Made by a program: the position numbers and the translations under genes. Under the pieces are notes generated by a model, which saw nothing but the letters and a program-made list of their open reading frames with translations, made no database searches and was not told the origin of the DNA. Source: Archilochus colubris (taxonomy: Eukaryota > Chordata > Aves > Apodiformes > Trochilidae). Taken from it: DNA of 64,000 bases. The DNA lies in NCBI GenBank assembly GCA_023079485.1, contig CM041115.1, forward strand, positions 43,641,805 to 43,705,804. Reading direction: 5' to 3'. Below, piece by piece: positions 46,001 through 59,171 of this stretch. Numbering within the stretch: position 1 is the first letter of the stretch; each line of letters begins with the position of its first letter.

Positions 46001-46469
46001 CTTTTTAAAGATCTTCATAAAAGTACAATTATTGCAGTTTTATGATGTATGTTTTACAGTTAGGGAGGAAGAAGTGGGATTCAGGAGTAATTTGGAAATT
46101 ATTTTTGTGAGCACTTTTAACTTACTATTGTTTCTTCCTCTACCCCATTTGTAAGTTATTATTTTTTATTATTTGAGTCATTTTTATGTATTACATTAAT
46201 GTAATATTAACATGGAAGTAGAACTAATGTCAATTTTTTAAATGCTCACTTAACCTACGTGGGCATTATTGTTGAATTTACTGCTTTATTCAATTTGAAT
46301 GACAAACAGGGTTTTGTCATTAGACCACATTTATATGTTTAAATTTGAGCTGCGAAGTGAGGTTTTGTCTTTAGACCCCATTATATTAAGGCTGCATTGT
46401 GAAAGTGAGATTGAGAAGTGACTGGTTTACATTTAATTTTGTTTTGCCTGAATCAGTCCTTCTGCATTT

Positions 46470-46522
<53 letters not shown>

Positions 46523-49500
46523 CAAGGTTGCATGTGTATGGTGCTAAAAAATTCTGCTCAAATTATCATTGAAATTTAATTATGTAAGATAAAGGATTCA
46601 GTGGATCCTTACATGTATCATATGTAATTTTGCATACAGAGAGGATGCAAATTTTAAATTTGTACTCCTGACAGGCTTCTGCTTTGATACTAATATGTAG
46701 GCTAAGATATGTTTGTCACATATATTTCATTTTTGAGATACCTAATAAATACTTAATGCTTCACACACACATTCTCCAGGCTAGAAGCTAGTATTGGCTT
46801 CATGTTATCAAAAGAGAGATTTTAATATATCATTGCTTTTCAGCTAAATTGGGAAAGCACTGATGTTTTGAATGGATATATGGCACTTATTTGCTGCATT
46901 TGTACAAAGAAATATAATTGGAGATTAGCAATCTGGAAATAAGGACATGTGAATTCCAGTAACAGGTAACATCAGTGATGTATGCAGGCGAGTTTTTCTA
47001 GCAGTGCTCAGTGCTAAAAGATTCAGAGAAAAAGATGGGAGGCTTTGGATGAGCTGCAGAAAAGCTTTCCTGTATGTTCAGCTGTATCACAGCTGTGTTT
47101 TTGGAATCTGGTCAGACCTTGAGTCAGAAATGTTAGTTTCCCATTAAACAGAAGTCTCTCCTGTTACTGGTAACCCTTGATATTCTTGTCATTCATGCAG
47201 ATGTCATTTCTTTAACTTGGAACCAAATTAACATGTGGCAAGCTGTACGTGATGATTATCTGAAGTGGAAGCTTTTCTTCCTCTTAAACTGAAGTTTCAT
47301 GATTAATTTTGCAAATAAAAGTAAATAAAGGTTCCAAATCTATCACATTAGTTTCGTATATAGGTATTGTGTTTCCTCTTGCTAGCATTTTGTGTAGAGT
47401 CCCAGCTTTTTCACAAGTTTTTACAGGCCTCTGATTAATGATAACCTCTTTCTCTGAATACCCACTATTTCTGCTCTATCCTTTTTTTAGATAGGGGGAC
47501 CAGAACTGAATACAGTTTTTCAGGTGAGGGCAAACCATTTATTAATGTAATGACATTTTATTTCTGGTGTTATTTTGCGTCACACTTTTCATGCATCCTG
47601 GTATTTGTTCCTTTTTGACCACCATTGCAAGCTAACTAGTAACATGCCCGTGGGTGGGAGGGGAAATGACTTCTGAATGGAAGTGAAGCACTTAAGAATT
47701 AGACATGTCTACTTTGTACTGAGGAAGTGAGCCACAAGGGATGTGACACAAGCCACAGAGCAACCATAGGAGAGTAAGACTTACCTGGGATTTTTTTTTC
47801 AGAGATTTTTAAATGGATATTTTGTTGAAAATAGGTAATCCTGCCAAAAAGGGATTGGGGAAAGGTGTACATTTAAAACAGAAGTATCTAAAATGCCCCA
47901 ACTATTGATATCTACCAAGTTTTTTCTTAACATTTTCCCCTTTTTTAAGCTAGTGGTGATAGAAATAAAAGACTATAATTTCCCATTTGGATGCAGTGAT
48001 GCATTATGCAATTCAAAGTAAGACAAACAATAAAAATTTTACAGATGTTCTTTATTACTTGAAGATAAGTATGTCTGTCACGTTGTAGTTCTAGTTTTTT
48101 TCTCAATTTTCTTTTTGGTCACCTGATACCTGAATTTTCCTGAACTTTCTTTTAATAGGCTGAGAGAGCAAGAAAGAAAAGAAGCAGAAGAAGCTAGCCA
48201 GAAAGAAATAGAAGAATGGGAAAAGTCACTTTTAGCTCAAGCAGCCCCTACAAGGATGGAGACAATGTGGGAGATTCCAGCTATTGGTCATTTTCTTTGT
48301 TTAGCACAACAGATTTTAAATTTACCTGAAATAGTATTCTATGAATTGGAACGTTGTCTTCTGATGCCTCAGTGCAATACTTTTTTATCTAAAATAATGA
48401 CTTCTCTGTTAAGTCCTCCTCATCGTAGATCTACATTACATCGCAGGCCCACGCTTTCCTACAGGACTTGGGAAGCAACTCTCAGACAGAAAGTACAACA
48501 CTGGTATACTGTTGTAGGGCAGACTGATAATCCTAATAACTCTGCAGAAAAACTTGGATTGTGTCCCCAGTTTTTCCAAGTCCTTGGAGAAGTTAATCCC
48601 TTGGAGGAAAAACGATTTCATGAGTTACCATTTTACCAAAAGGTGTGGCTGCTTAAAGGTCTCTGTGATTTTGTGTATGAAACACAAAAGGATGTTCAGG
48701 ATGCAGTACTAGGTCAGCCTATCCATGAATGCAGAGAAGTGATTCTTGGTTATGACTACTTGGAGAATGCATACGTTCACTTTCCACAGTTTTGTGGTGC
48801 AGATGTTCGGATTTACAAACAAAAACCTTTTCAGGCTCCGGAATTCCCATCTCCTCCCATCAAAGTTAAGAAGATGTCACGAATTAAATTGGAGAAGGCA
48901 AAACATGAATATGTAAGCAAAGGCAATGGAGAGGTCAGTTCTAGTGGCAGAGGAGAGCCGCTACATCATTCTAAGACAGAAATAGAGAAAAGTATGGACT
49001 CTGTTCTCTGTCCAGAAAAAATCCCACATACAGATAGCTTTAGAGTTACTACAGAAGACAATAAAATTAATTGTGAAACCAAGACCTCAGGAGTCTGCAA
49101 CACCAAAAAACCTGTTTGCTATAAAGAGAACTTGAGGAAGTTCAGTAGTTCAGGACAGATTGTTGGTATGGGTGATCACACTAGTTCAGGAGAAGTAAGG
49201 GTGGTGGAGAATGGACAGGGTTGTGCCACTGAAATGGCCAGAGTAAAAGCTGTGATTAGTCCATTCAAGGAGAATACACTGAACGCTTGCCAAATGCATG
49301 TCAATGGTGCTCATAATGACAACCAAGATACAAACTTCCATGAATCTCCTAAAGAAACAGTGCTAGAGAACTCACTGCGGAACAGTAAGAAACTAAGTAA
49401 GTTACGGGCAAAAAAGAAGAAAAAGAAAAAAAAGAAGTTGAAGGATATTCTAAATGAAAATCTACAGAGAAAACTTGATGAATTGCAAAGAAAGCGCGAG

Positions 49501-52500
49501 ATTCATATTCACCCATTCAAATCTTATAAATCTGAGTTCCAAAATAAGTTGTTTATAATTAAAAAGAAAGCAAAACACAAGAAGCACAAATCTGGTAAGT
49601 TCATCTTTTTACCTGTTGTAATACTGATTTATATATTATTTTTTTTTCCTTAGCTGATTAATGTAATAATGTAAGGCTTCAGCCTTATTACATTAGACTT
49701 TTCTGATGTTAATTTTGATGTGGAAGTTGCCCATTCAATAACACAAACATATAAAACAGACTCATCGGCAGATTAAACAATGGATCATTGTAGAATGAAT
49801 GTATTTTTATACAACATAATTCACTGGAAGAGTTTGTTACAAAAAATATTTAGGGAGATGAATGTGACTGGTTAGTATCAGAGCATAGCTTGAAGTTGCT
49901 TTATTCTTTCTTCTGTCATAGCAATGTGGAAGTATTTCTCCCCTTTTTGATTATATTGCCTTCCCCAAATGACTCCGAAATGCAGAGTAATCATATGAGA
50001 TCATGAATCTATAACATTTCTTACTGCAACTATGCAGTCTTAGATGACCAAAGTGCTTTAACTGCAGGCCTGATCACATTTCTGCTTAGTCTGACAACTG
50101 AGATTCAGAATTCATGCAGATGGCATTTTTATTACAGATGTGGTCAGCATCCAGTTGAATGTTTCAGGTAGGTGGTACATGATCCAGATTTCAATTGACT
50201 CACTGGCATATTTTAAACATTTTTTTATACAGTCAAGTTACAAAGTCTCTAAGTCAGTTCATATTGTCAGGTAGGTGTATTTTTGTTGTCATATTAAACA
50301 CTGTAAAGCTTTATCTTCTATCCTGTTGAGTCATGGGATAAGCAATCTGTGCTAGATTTTAGCAGGCTGCTTCAAACATTATGTTTTTTGGAGCCACAGT
50401 TTTATTTTCAAAATAGTATAGATTGACAGGTAAATACTGGTTTTCAGCTGAAAAGCAGGGAGTAAAACCCAAAAATCTATATAACTAAATATCTTCAAAA
50501 GTGTAGGAGAATTTGGATAGCTGGAGCTAATGCATTTTAGCTGGAAATTTTATGGAAATTTAAAGCTAAGCAAAAAATAATGTTTAGATCCCAAATGCTT
50601 GTGCAGAATCTCCAAAGAGCTGTCTTACTATATATGCCTCAGGCTTGCCCAGGAAGGTTGTGGATGCTTCATCCTGGGAAGTGTTTAAGGACAGATTGGA
50701 TGGGGCTTTGTTCAACCTGGTCTAGTGGAAGGTGTCCCTGCCCATGCAGTGGCATGGAACTATATGATCTTTAAGGTCCCTTTGAATCCTAGCCACTCTG
50801 TGATTCTATGATCTCAGAAAGATCTAACAGTCTGTTAGACTGCAAGTCTTAACTGTTGCTTGAAAAGAACTTTAAAATGGACTTTGGAGGGTTTTTTACT
50901 CTTTGGAACAAAAAATATATTGTATTGTTTTCAGGCATAAATTGATGTAACTTGTAAGTGCAAAGCAAGTTTTTTGCTTCATTGCAGTAATGAGACAAGT
51001 AATGGTTTCAGATTGTCCCAACACAAGGACATGGGTCTGGAGGATCTGATATCCATAAAGATGATTAGAGGGCTGGAGCACCTCTCCTATGAAGATAGCC
51101 TTGAGAGAATTGGGTTAGTTCAGCCTGGAGAAGAGGAGGCTCCAAGGAGACTAAATCCTATACTGTAATTGAGAATTGTAATACTTACTGTAATTTACTT
51201 GATCACGATACCTAAATACAGGCAGTTATTTTGTTCTAAAATTTGCCTTTCAGTTAAACTCTAATTCTAATAAAACTAGTATTAAAAGAAAACCTTCCTT
51301 CAGTCCGTGTCCCATTTGTACCTTGCATGAGGTACATGGATGAATGAAATGGGGATTCCTGGATTTTCATAATCCAAATAATCTTGCATACATATATGTA
51401 GACCTGTATAGTTATTACGTGACCTCCATTTCCTGCAATAAATGTGTTTTGTTTTCTGAAGTACTAGAATTTGGGTTTTTTTAATACCTTAATACACAGC
51501 CTTATATAATGCTAGTCTGATACAGGATTGTAATGGAGAGTATCCAGTTACCATCTTTTATGCTTTATGCTGAGCTTTATTAAAATGTATTTTAGTACCC
51601 AAATATATAGTAGAAGCTTATTATAAAAGCAAGCTTGTGTTTCATACTACTAAAATGGCAGTTAAAACAGCCATTCAATTCTAATTTATGATATTAAAAA
51701 ACTGAATAGTAAATTCAGTAGTAGAATGCTGTGTACTTTTGTTTTTCCAGTTCCATGTTGTGTCATAGGGAGCTAAAGATTATCAGATGTAATTTAGTAC
51801 AGAAAATAGTGTATAGTTTTGTTAAGGATATGTAACTATAGACTAGTTCTTGGTGCCATGATCATCTGAACTTAGGTGTTTTATGTATTTTCATAATCGG
51901 AGAATACAACATGTATAGTGTTACTCCCTTTATTTTCCAGTTTTAGACAGGAAGAAGGTATGTCAGTGCAAGTGGAAATCCAGAAAAGAAGTTTTGTGCC
52001 ACACATTCTGTTGGTGTTTGCACAGTTTTGCAACCCTGACTGTGCATGGAAATGTGAAATGAAAAATTATGGAAATTCCTTGTAACATATTGAGGCGCTT
52101 TGCCTTTTATTCTGACTACCTCTTCATAGCAAATTTTAATCTTGCTGGAGAAATTTTACCAAGGACATTACAGTATTGTGGTAAAGAGCTCTTCTTCCTA
52201 TGCTTGTTAGTCCTATAGCTGTTAGGTTGAAATGGATAAGGTTGGATTGAATTACTTCTAATGCCTTCTGATTTTGTAATGTCTTAAACATAATTTGAAA
52301 CAAAACTACGAAGTATTTCTCAGAGGTCTTCTGAAATTTTATCTTCTGTTTAAATACAAATTTTAATGTAGAACAGAAGAAGAGATTTGGTAAACCTTGT
52401 TCTGAATTCAGCCCCTTGATTTAAATCTGATCATAGTCAGAACCACTTGCTGCAGTGTTGTTCAAAAGCAGAAGAGAGCATCAGAAATGTAAAAGTGAGT

Positions 52501-55500
52501 ACCTCTAGTGTTTTATTTTTTAACAGGGTGATCTTTTTTTTCTGCTATCGGTTCTTTAAGGCAGCTAAGTATATTTTTGAGTTAGAGTTGATGTTTCTGT
52601 TGAGATGATTTGCATGTTTCTGACTTGCTGTAGCAGTGGTATCCAAAAGGCACTGTTCATTAATATGGACTGGTGGTGCAGTTTTTGTAGCTGAAAACTT
52701 CCCATAACTATATTGAGTAAAATGTACTGGAGAACACAGCTATGTCTTGAGTTCTGCAATACTTATGAGGATTTCTTACAAGTTATGAGAAGGAAGATGT
52801 AACTACTTTACAGAATTTTTGCCTTTAAAACAAGATGATTACTACTGTGGCAGTGTTCCATGAATATTATTGGCAGAGCAGTACTGAATAGAATGGATTT
52901 GTTGGCCTTATTGTGACAGGTCCAGCCTTGGTGGTTAAGGAAAGAGCAGTTGATGTCATCTACCTGGGCTTGTGCAAAGTCCTTGTCCCTACAGTAAAGA
53001 GACGTGGGCTTGATTGATGGACCAGTTTGTAGATAAGGAATTGACTGGATGGTCACACAAAGAGCTGAGGGAAGGAATACCATCCGGAAAGGACTTTGAC
53101 AGGCTTGAGAGGCAGGCTAATGTGAACCTCACAAAATTCAATGAGGCCAAGGGCAAGGTTGTGCATAGGGGACAGGGCAATCCCAAGAACCATGCATACA
53201 GACTGGGCAGAGAATGGATTGAGAACAACCCTGAGGAGAAGGACTTGAGTTGCTGGTTGATGAGAAGCTCAACATGAACTGGCCATGTGTGGTTGCAGCC
53301 TGGAAAGCCAATCATATCCTGGACTGTATCAAAAGAAGTGTGGCCAGCAAATCAAGGTGGGGTGTTTCTTCACCTCCACTTGGCTCTTGTGAGATCTCCA
53401 CCTGGAGCACTGTGTCCAGTTTTGGGGTCCCCAGTGTAAGAAGGACACAGACCTGTTGAACGGAGTCGAGAGGAGGGCCATGAAGATGGTCAGAGGGCTG
53501 GAGCACCTCTCCTATGAAGACAGAGTGAGAGAGTTGGGATTGTTCAGAAGTGGAGGCTCTGGGTAGGCCTTATAGTGACCTTCCAGTACCTGAAGGAGGC
53601 CTACAGGAAAGCTGGAGATAGACTTGCAGGGTTGTGTAGTGATAGCATGAAGGGGATTGGTTGCAAACTGAAAGAGTAGATTGGGATTAGCTCTTAGGAA
53701 GAAATTCTTTCTTATGAGTGCGGTGATGCCCTGGAGCAGGTTGCCTGGGGAGGTTGTTTGTACCTCATCTCTGACAGTGTTCAAGGACAGGTTGGACAGG
53801 GCTTTAAACAGCATGGTTTGGTGGGAGGTGTCCCTGCCCATGGTAGGGCAGTTGGAAATAGATGATCTTTAATGTCCCTTCCAACCAAAATTATGCTATG
53901 AGAAACAGAAGTAGAGAGGATAGTTCTGTAAAGAACTTGCATGCTATACATCAGATTTAAATGTCGTTTTATGATTGGAGTTAGATAATTATGCTATACG
54001 TCCTGCAATTAGACTGAGAATGGTGATAGGCTTATGGGACTGGCCTAAACAATGCTTTAGTAAATGGTGGAGTACAATAAAAACTGCAACTCGAAGCGCA
54101 GTACAAAAGCAGGAGAAGTCTATGATTGCATTATTGAAACAGGGATTGTATGAAATTCAGATCATCCATGGAGCCGAAAAAAATAGTGAGCAAAGACTTC
54201 TTGAAACAGATTTTTGTAAAGCAGAGAATGAAGCAAATGTAGGTTGAGTCTCTTTTCCAGTTGGTGTAGAAAACACCAAGAAAGCACATACCTTTAGAAG
54301 AATCTTGATGTGAATTATACCCTCCACTTGTGCTAGGAAGGCAATCTACCTGCCTAACGTCTATTTCACAGTAGATTTTTCATTCTCTAAGGTACCATTA
54401 TTTTTTTGTATGAAATCAAGCACTGCTTGACTGTGAAGAAATGCATTTAACAGACCACAATCAGTTTTGTAGTTTCTGGTGTTCTGGCTTTGGGAGTTTA
54501 ATCTTCACTTTTGTCTTGTAAAAACGTCATTGCAGTATTGTCTAGTCTCTAGGTCTGGCACAGCCCGTTAACCATGTTGAAAGTATTAAATAAGGCATTC
54601 TACCCAGCTATAAGAATGCATTCAATGTATTCAGAGCTGTCAGTTTAAATGCGAACATACCATTGAGATTTTATTTGGTTTATTTACAATGTTACATTTA
54701 CATAGTACTTACATTACTTACATAGTTGATTACATTTGCATTATTCAGGTAATTGTTCAGACCTCCTTTGCTGTTTTGGCTAATTAAAAGCATGTGCTGT
54801 GTCAGATTGGAAGCTCTGAAACTCTGTAGTCACACTTCATCTTCTGGATTATTGCGTGTTACCTTTTCTAAAAGAGGAGCAGTTCTATCCTAAGATAGAA
54901 GATGAGACGTATAAAATGAATAGAGGACATGCTCAGTAATTGCAGCATGTTTGAAAGGCATGAGATAATGTCTGTCACATTTGTGAACAGGAAAATTCAA
55001 GCCAGTTTTTCAGTTTGAACCCAGTGGAGTTACTGCTAGAATGTTATGAGAAAACAGGAGTTCTTGCAGTTGGAGCAGGCTAGGTACATTTTACCACAGA
55101 AAATATTACGGAGTTAGTGTTTGATGTGAAAAACAGCTGTTTCTCTATCTGGAGGAAACTGCATGTGCTGTATGAATTACATTTTAATTAAAAATTATGA
55201 AAATACTTTTCTTTAAAATTGCTCTATGGTGTCACTTTATAATTTGAAGCATGGTTTGACAGTACTTTTGTTCTTCTAAGAGAGCACTGTTCCTCTGGAA
55301 TCACTGAACTTAAATAATACCTAAGAATTTTCTCAGAGCTGGCCAAGGGCCTCTTTTAAAATGCTGATTTCCAGTGAATCTTAGAATAGAATCAATGCTG
55401 TTATTTAAAAGGAATAAATATCAAAGCTTTCTTTAGAAGTGGATTTGGTTTTTTGCTTTCAGCAATGAGTTTAACAAATTACTTGTTGACAATTAGAATT

Positions 55501-57455
55501 CAGTTCCTTAGTTGAATTCAATCCTCAGTTCCTCTTGGAACTGAGATTAGAACAAACTATAAATCAAAGCAGGATATTGTATTTCTTCCACTCCACCTAA
55601 TTACCATTAATTTAGCATCAAAAATTAAAATGCAATAATGTAACAATTGTTAATCTTACATAAAATAGTTCATTCACTCTGGTTTAGTTTTGTTATATAA
55701 AGTTTTACTCTGAGACTGAGTCGTGCGTTGAAAGCTGGAATACACTTCCAAGCAGGACAAATATTTCTGTGCTTTCTGATACAACGCTCACTTTTAAATT
55801 ATCTATTCTCCATGTTGTGTTTGTTTCACATTCACTTTAGTGCTTTTACTATCCTCAATTATTGGTTTGTACTAACACAGGTTTCTGCTCTCACCATCCT
55901 TCAAGCACCAAACACTTTCTCAGTGGACAGGGCAGTAATCAAGTTACTGTTAGTTGTGTCTGCTTAGTGCAGTCTCCAGCTTTTTTTTGGCAGTTAATTT
56001 TATTGTGGAAAGCCTTTATATTACTGCATTCCTGATGCAGGATGGAACTGGTTTTCATTCAGAAGCAGCAGTGGTAAGCTAGCTAAAATGTTACACAGCT
56101 GCTTTGTCTTTTACTGCAGATTGTATGCATTTTGACAGTGTTATTTTTTTAATTTAATATCCAGGTGATTTGTTTCAGCATATAAAGCTAGGAAATGTGC
56201 AGACTGAGCTTTTGGACTCTGATGCTAACAGCTCTACATGTAGATAGGTAGTATGTTATTGGAGATAAATGCTACCTCAGATCAATAGAGAGTTTTGTTT
56301 TATGTCCACAGATAACTGAATTGTAGTTTAATTTAAGGTAAGATTTATTGTAGTTTGCTTGAAAAATTAAGTGATTGTGTGGATTTGCCCTTATTCTATG
56401 GTAAGAGAATGAAGAGGACAATTTGTTACAGTTATGATTAGTCTACAGAACGTGGAGGGGTTCTTGCCTTAGATGTCTGTAGTTGTCCCCTTTCTCATCT
56501 CAGGAATGGCTTAGCTCTCTGTGTATTGGAGGTGGTATAAAAAGATCCCATCCCCTCCTAAAGCATGTTACATACACAAATAGTTAACCTGTGTCCAAGG
56601 TGAGATGAATCATAGTTTGTTCCCTTCTGAACCCAGATGAGATGTGGACCCTGTTGCAAAAGGCAGTGTGGACTCATATTAGTAATTATGGCACAGTAAA
56701 ATCATGATAGTGGGTTAATGTAAGGTGACACAAGAATAATACAGGCTGGCATTTCCTAGCTTTGGTCCAGTTCCATTTGCAGCAAAGTGAAGAGCATTAT
56801 AGGAAGGTGTTTACTTTCTTCTGAAATGTTAGGTATTGCCATGAACAGAGAAAACAAATTAGTAACCTGATTGCATTGGAAACGTCAGTACATGTATTTG
56901 GGTATTTCTAAATACTGGCTGTATTATGAAGGTGTTTTTTGCTAAAAGACAGAAAGGTCTCGGGCCCTAATGTGTGGTCAACTTCGCAGTGTCAGAGAAC
57001 AAATCTTGCAGGTAAGATGCTGTATTTCTTAAGTTTGTGATGTAAGTTCTGTATTTCTCTCTATGCAGAATGGTGGTGTGACTGATTGTTTTATGACTTC
57101 AATTTTTAGATGGTATATTATGGTGTATTGTGAGCATTGTAGTAGGTCTGTTCTTTTTTCCTTTTTTTTTTTTCCCCTTCCAAAAAGACTGCCTTACACA
57201 GATACTTGTAGTTGAATGTTTGCTTTTGCTCAGTCTAGTTCTGATTCATCATGCTTTTGTGACTTACTGCCAGCCATCTGTTAGTTATCCTTTAACTTTC
57301 AAGTCTGTATGTAATTTGGTTTTATTATTGAAGTACAGCAAACAGCATTATGAAGCTTTTCTCTTTTAATCTTGCAAGGAAAAAAATCGGTATCTAAAAA
57401 AGCAATCACGAAGAAGAGGAAAGGGGTCACAAAGTCTCCCATACCAGAATTTCAG
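39434..57455 (+). CDS. KIAA2026: KIAA2026 (BRD10), bromodomain-containing protein, 5' four coding exons (3' end outside the window)
   Basis: Exons 39434-40020, 41887-42084, 48159-49594 and 57379-57455 join in frame (phases 2, 2, 1, 0) into 766 codons. The text is nearly identical to mammalian KIAA2026 in several long stretches (for example [18 protein letters not shown] and [18 protein letters not shown]). Layout: bromodomain about 82-190; coiled coil about 245-290 ([20 protein letters not shown]); a DDT-like helical segment about 298-352; a WHIM-like segment about 415-484 ([34 protein letters not shown]); a polar stretch; a run of nine lysines at 680-688 followed by a short coiled coil. The domain set suggests a nuclear chromatin factor; this role is inferred. 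Intron 4 runs off the right edge. The first in-frame ATG is at 39434, but the better initiation context is at 39509 (residue 26). Confidence 0.95.
40021..41886 (+). other. KIAA2026: KIAA2026 intron 1 (1.9 kb)
   Basis: AT-rich, without recognisable repeats except a short A-rich run near 41325-41347. The drop from the GC-rich exon 1 is sharp. Confidence 0.85.
41887..42084 (+). CDS. KIAA2026: KIAA2026 exon 2
   Basis: Acceptor TTTTTCTTCCAG and donor AAGAG|GTAATA. It encodes [14 protein letters not shown], a serine/arginine patch ([10 protein letters not shown]), then [20 protein letters not shown], the start of the coiled coil. It joins exon 1 by a split arginine codon and enters exon 3 by another split arginine. 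Confidence 0.94.
44452..44835 (-). mobile_element. CR1 LINE fragment in KIAA2026 intron 2
   Basis: Reverse-oriented: AAATCATAGAACGGTTTGGA, CCCCCTTGTCCTATCACTAC and CTTTTCTCCAGGCTGAGCAA. Confidence 0.88.
46470..46522. repeat. (GATA)n microsatellite in KIAA2026 intron 2
   Basis: About 13 uninterrupted tetranucleotide units. Confidence 0.96.
47480..47635 (-). mobile_element. Possible old CR1-like remnant in KIAA2026 intron 2
   Basis: GGGGGACCAGAACTGAATAC resembles a CR1 motif in antisense orientation. The rest is too diverged to assign. Confidence 0.35.
48159..49594 (+). CDS. KIAA2026: KIAA2026 exon 3 (1.4 kb): DDT/WHIM-like module and Lys-rich tract
   Basis: Acceptor TTTCTTTTAATAG and donor TCTG|GTAAGT. 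It starts within the coiled coil ([14 protein letters not shown]) upstream of the internal ATG at 48256. It encodes [20 protein letters not shown] and ELERCLL, the pattern of DDT domains in ISWI-type remodeller subunits, then the WHIM-like [17 protein letters not shown] and [15 protein letters not shown]. The last third is polar and little conserved in character, ending in a lysine run and basic clusters that could serve as nuclear localisation signals. Confidence 0.95.
50630..50815 (+). mobile_element. CR1 LINE 3' fragment in KIAA2026 intron 3
   Basis: CCCAGGAAGGTTGTGGATGC, AAGGACAGATTGGATGGGGC and GTGATTCTATGAT. Confidence 0.88.
51000..51160 (+). mobile_element. CR1 LINE internal fragment in KIAA2026 intron 3
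   Basis: AGGGCTGGAGCACCTCTCCT, ATGAAGATAGCCTTGAGAGA and TTCAGCCTGGAGAAGAGGAG. About 160 bp remain. Confidence 0.8.
52895..53901 (+). mobile_element. CR1 LINE fragment (about 1 kb) in KIAA2026 intron 3
   Basis: Forward CR1 3' kilobase: CATCTACCTGGGCTTGTGCA, GAACCTCACAAAATTCAATG, GAGCACTGTGTCCAGTTTTG, AGGGCTGGAGCACCTCTCCT and GGTTGGACAGGGCTTTAAAC, ending CCCTTCCAACCAAAATTATG. Reverse-transcriptase remnants are shifted and non-functional. Confidence 0.9.
53975..54247 (+). other. Unrecognised 90-codon open frame in KIAA2026 intron 3
   Basis: Immediately after a CR1 3' end there is an open frame with an unusually protein-like composition: [60 protein letters not shown]. It is tryptophan-rich and basic at the start and charged at the end. 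I do not recognise a family. There is no CpG promoter and no clear splice-site pair, and it does not match the KIAA2026 protein. A fragment of an endogenous retroelement or a processed pseudogene is possible, and chance is not excluded. Confidence 0.3.
57379..57455 (+). CDS. KIAA2026: KIAA2026 exon 4 (77 nt)
   Basis: Acceptor CTTTTAATCTTGCAAG and donor TTTCAG|GTAAAT. It encodes [15 protein letters not shown] then [11 protein letters not shown] and continues the basic region of exon 3 in phase 1. The continuation expected for this family was not found in the remaining 6.5 kb, so the next exon lies outside the window. Confidence 0.9.
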
Positions 57456-59171
57456 GTAAATTATTTTAATCTATGTTTAAGCACTTGACATCTGAATGTC
57501 TATTAAAAAGTAATGTAGTTTCTGATAGAGACTTGGAAATTCTATTAAAAGATCATTTTGACTTCTAGTTCAAATGGGTTTACTCTGATATGTTTTTTTA
57601 AGTGCATTTCACCTTTTCATGATGGAGAATATTTTAGCTTTTTTATTATTTGCCGTTTATGTAGTGTTTCACAGTATTGTTCAAGATCTTGGATAAGTCT
57701 GTTACAGGACAAAACCTATAAAAGCTAGTTGCTGTTCATAGAATTTTTAAGGTAGATAGTATTTTTGGGGGGATAAAATTTCTTGGTATCTGTATGAGGT
57801 GTGACATGGTTTTCTTGAACTGGATTCTAGCTTGATCTACTGAAGGGCTTGAAAAAATCTGTAGGCTTCTGTGCTCATCTTATTTGTAACTTTTACTCCT
57901 TATCTGCACATGACCTTTAGACCAGAGAGTGCTTAGTTATAATATGGTTTTATGGTACTGTAGTAGAAGTTTTAAAGGACTTCAGTTCTGTCACAATGTA
58001 TGTATACATGCTTGATTTAAGTTCTCCTTTGGCTGTAATTTTTTTTTCCCAGAAACTGTTCTAAGCTATTATGAACAGTGGACCCACATTAAATCATGAG
58101 TATTACATAAAACCCTCAAACAGAATCAGTTTATTCCATGATGATTACATGTCTCAGGTGGAGCTGGTAGGATTTCTGGTGATAAAATTGGTTCGTCAAT
58201 ATTGAGAAAAGACTGATAGATATGTATATCTGTATGGTCTGAAAAATAGGTACCATATCTAAAAGTTTTATTGTTCCAAGAATATTATCTGTGTGCCAAG
58301 GCTGTACACAGCTAAGCTAGAAATAATTTTTTTCAGGATTAAACTACTGCATTTAAGTAATCTGTCTAAAAGGTTATCTAAAACAGCCCAACTTTTTGTC
58401 TTGCGAAGGCAAACTGTACATTTACAGTTACATGTAGGTGTAAAATCAACATTATTAATCTGCCCTCTGTAAAATATTTATTAAAATATAACAAAATAAT
58501 TACGAGTTCTTTTGATCAAAGCTAGGTTTTAGATCTGGTTTAGGTAAAACTAAGATCATTTACTATTTGCAGTTTAATTTTAGTAGGAAACTTTTTAACA
58601 ATTTAATCTGCCTTTTTGAAGAAGACAGGTAGGAGTGGAATAACTGTTGGAAATACTTGAAACTATTGAACCATTTCTATTTGGAATGCTAGTAAGACTT
58701 TTAGAGCCTAAGAGTATGCTTCCAGATACTGCACATATATGGATGGCCAAAGTTAGTAAAATTATGTAACTGTTTGAAGTAAGAGTTTATTTTTTAAGAC
58801 AGCTTGAGTATATACAGGGCATGTGAGATGTGCCAGAGGGAGTATAACCGTAAGAATATTGCAATTAATATTTAAATGTCAGTTCTTTTGGGAAGAAAGA
58901 AAATGAACTAAAATTTATAAGATGTTTTATGTGCAACCTACAAATCTAAAAAACAAACAAACAAACCCCTCACCAACAAAGCAAAAACCAAAACAAACCT
59001 TCCATGAGGCAATTTATTTCGTGATACTATGTCCTTACCCAAGTGGTGTTCCTTTACCTGAAAATCATATCTTGACACTGATGCTGACAAAATTAGTATA
59101 AATAAATCTTATAGTATGTGCAGTGACCCAAATCATACATCAAAATCATTTAATAAAAAAACTCAGGACAT

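Larger units (their letters stand above)
42085..48158 (+). other. KIAA2026: KIAA2026 intron 2 (6.1 kb)
   Basis: Contains a CR1 fragment and a GATA microsatellite, otherwise AT-rich unique sequence. A local imperfect duplication (AGGTTTTGTCTTTAGACCCC-like) occurs at about 46311-46390. Confidence 0.8.
49595..57378 (+). other. KIAA2026: KIAA2026 intron 3 (7.8 kb)
   Basis: Contains three CR1 fragments and the unrecognised frame at 53975-54247. The remaining sequence is AT-rich with no exon that I can support. Confidence 0.8.

Noticed and set aside
49595..49653. Extension of KIAA2026 exon 3 with a hydrophobic tail ([13 protein letters not shown]...)
   Set aside because: This is intron read-through after a strong GTAAGT donor; exon 4 continues the basic protein in phase.
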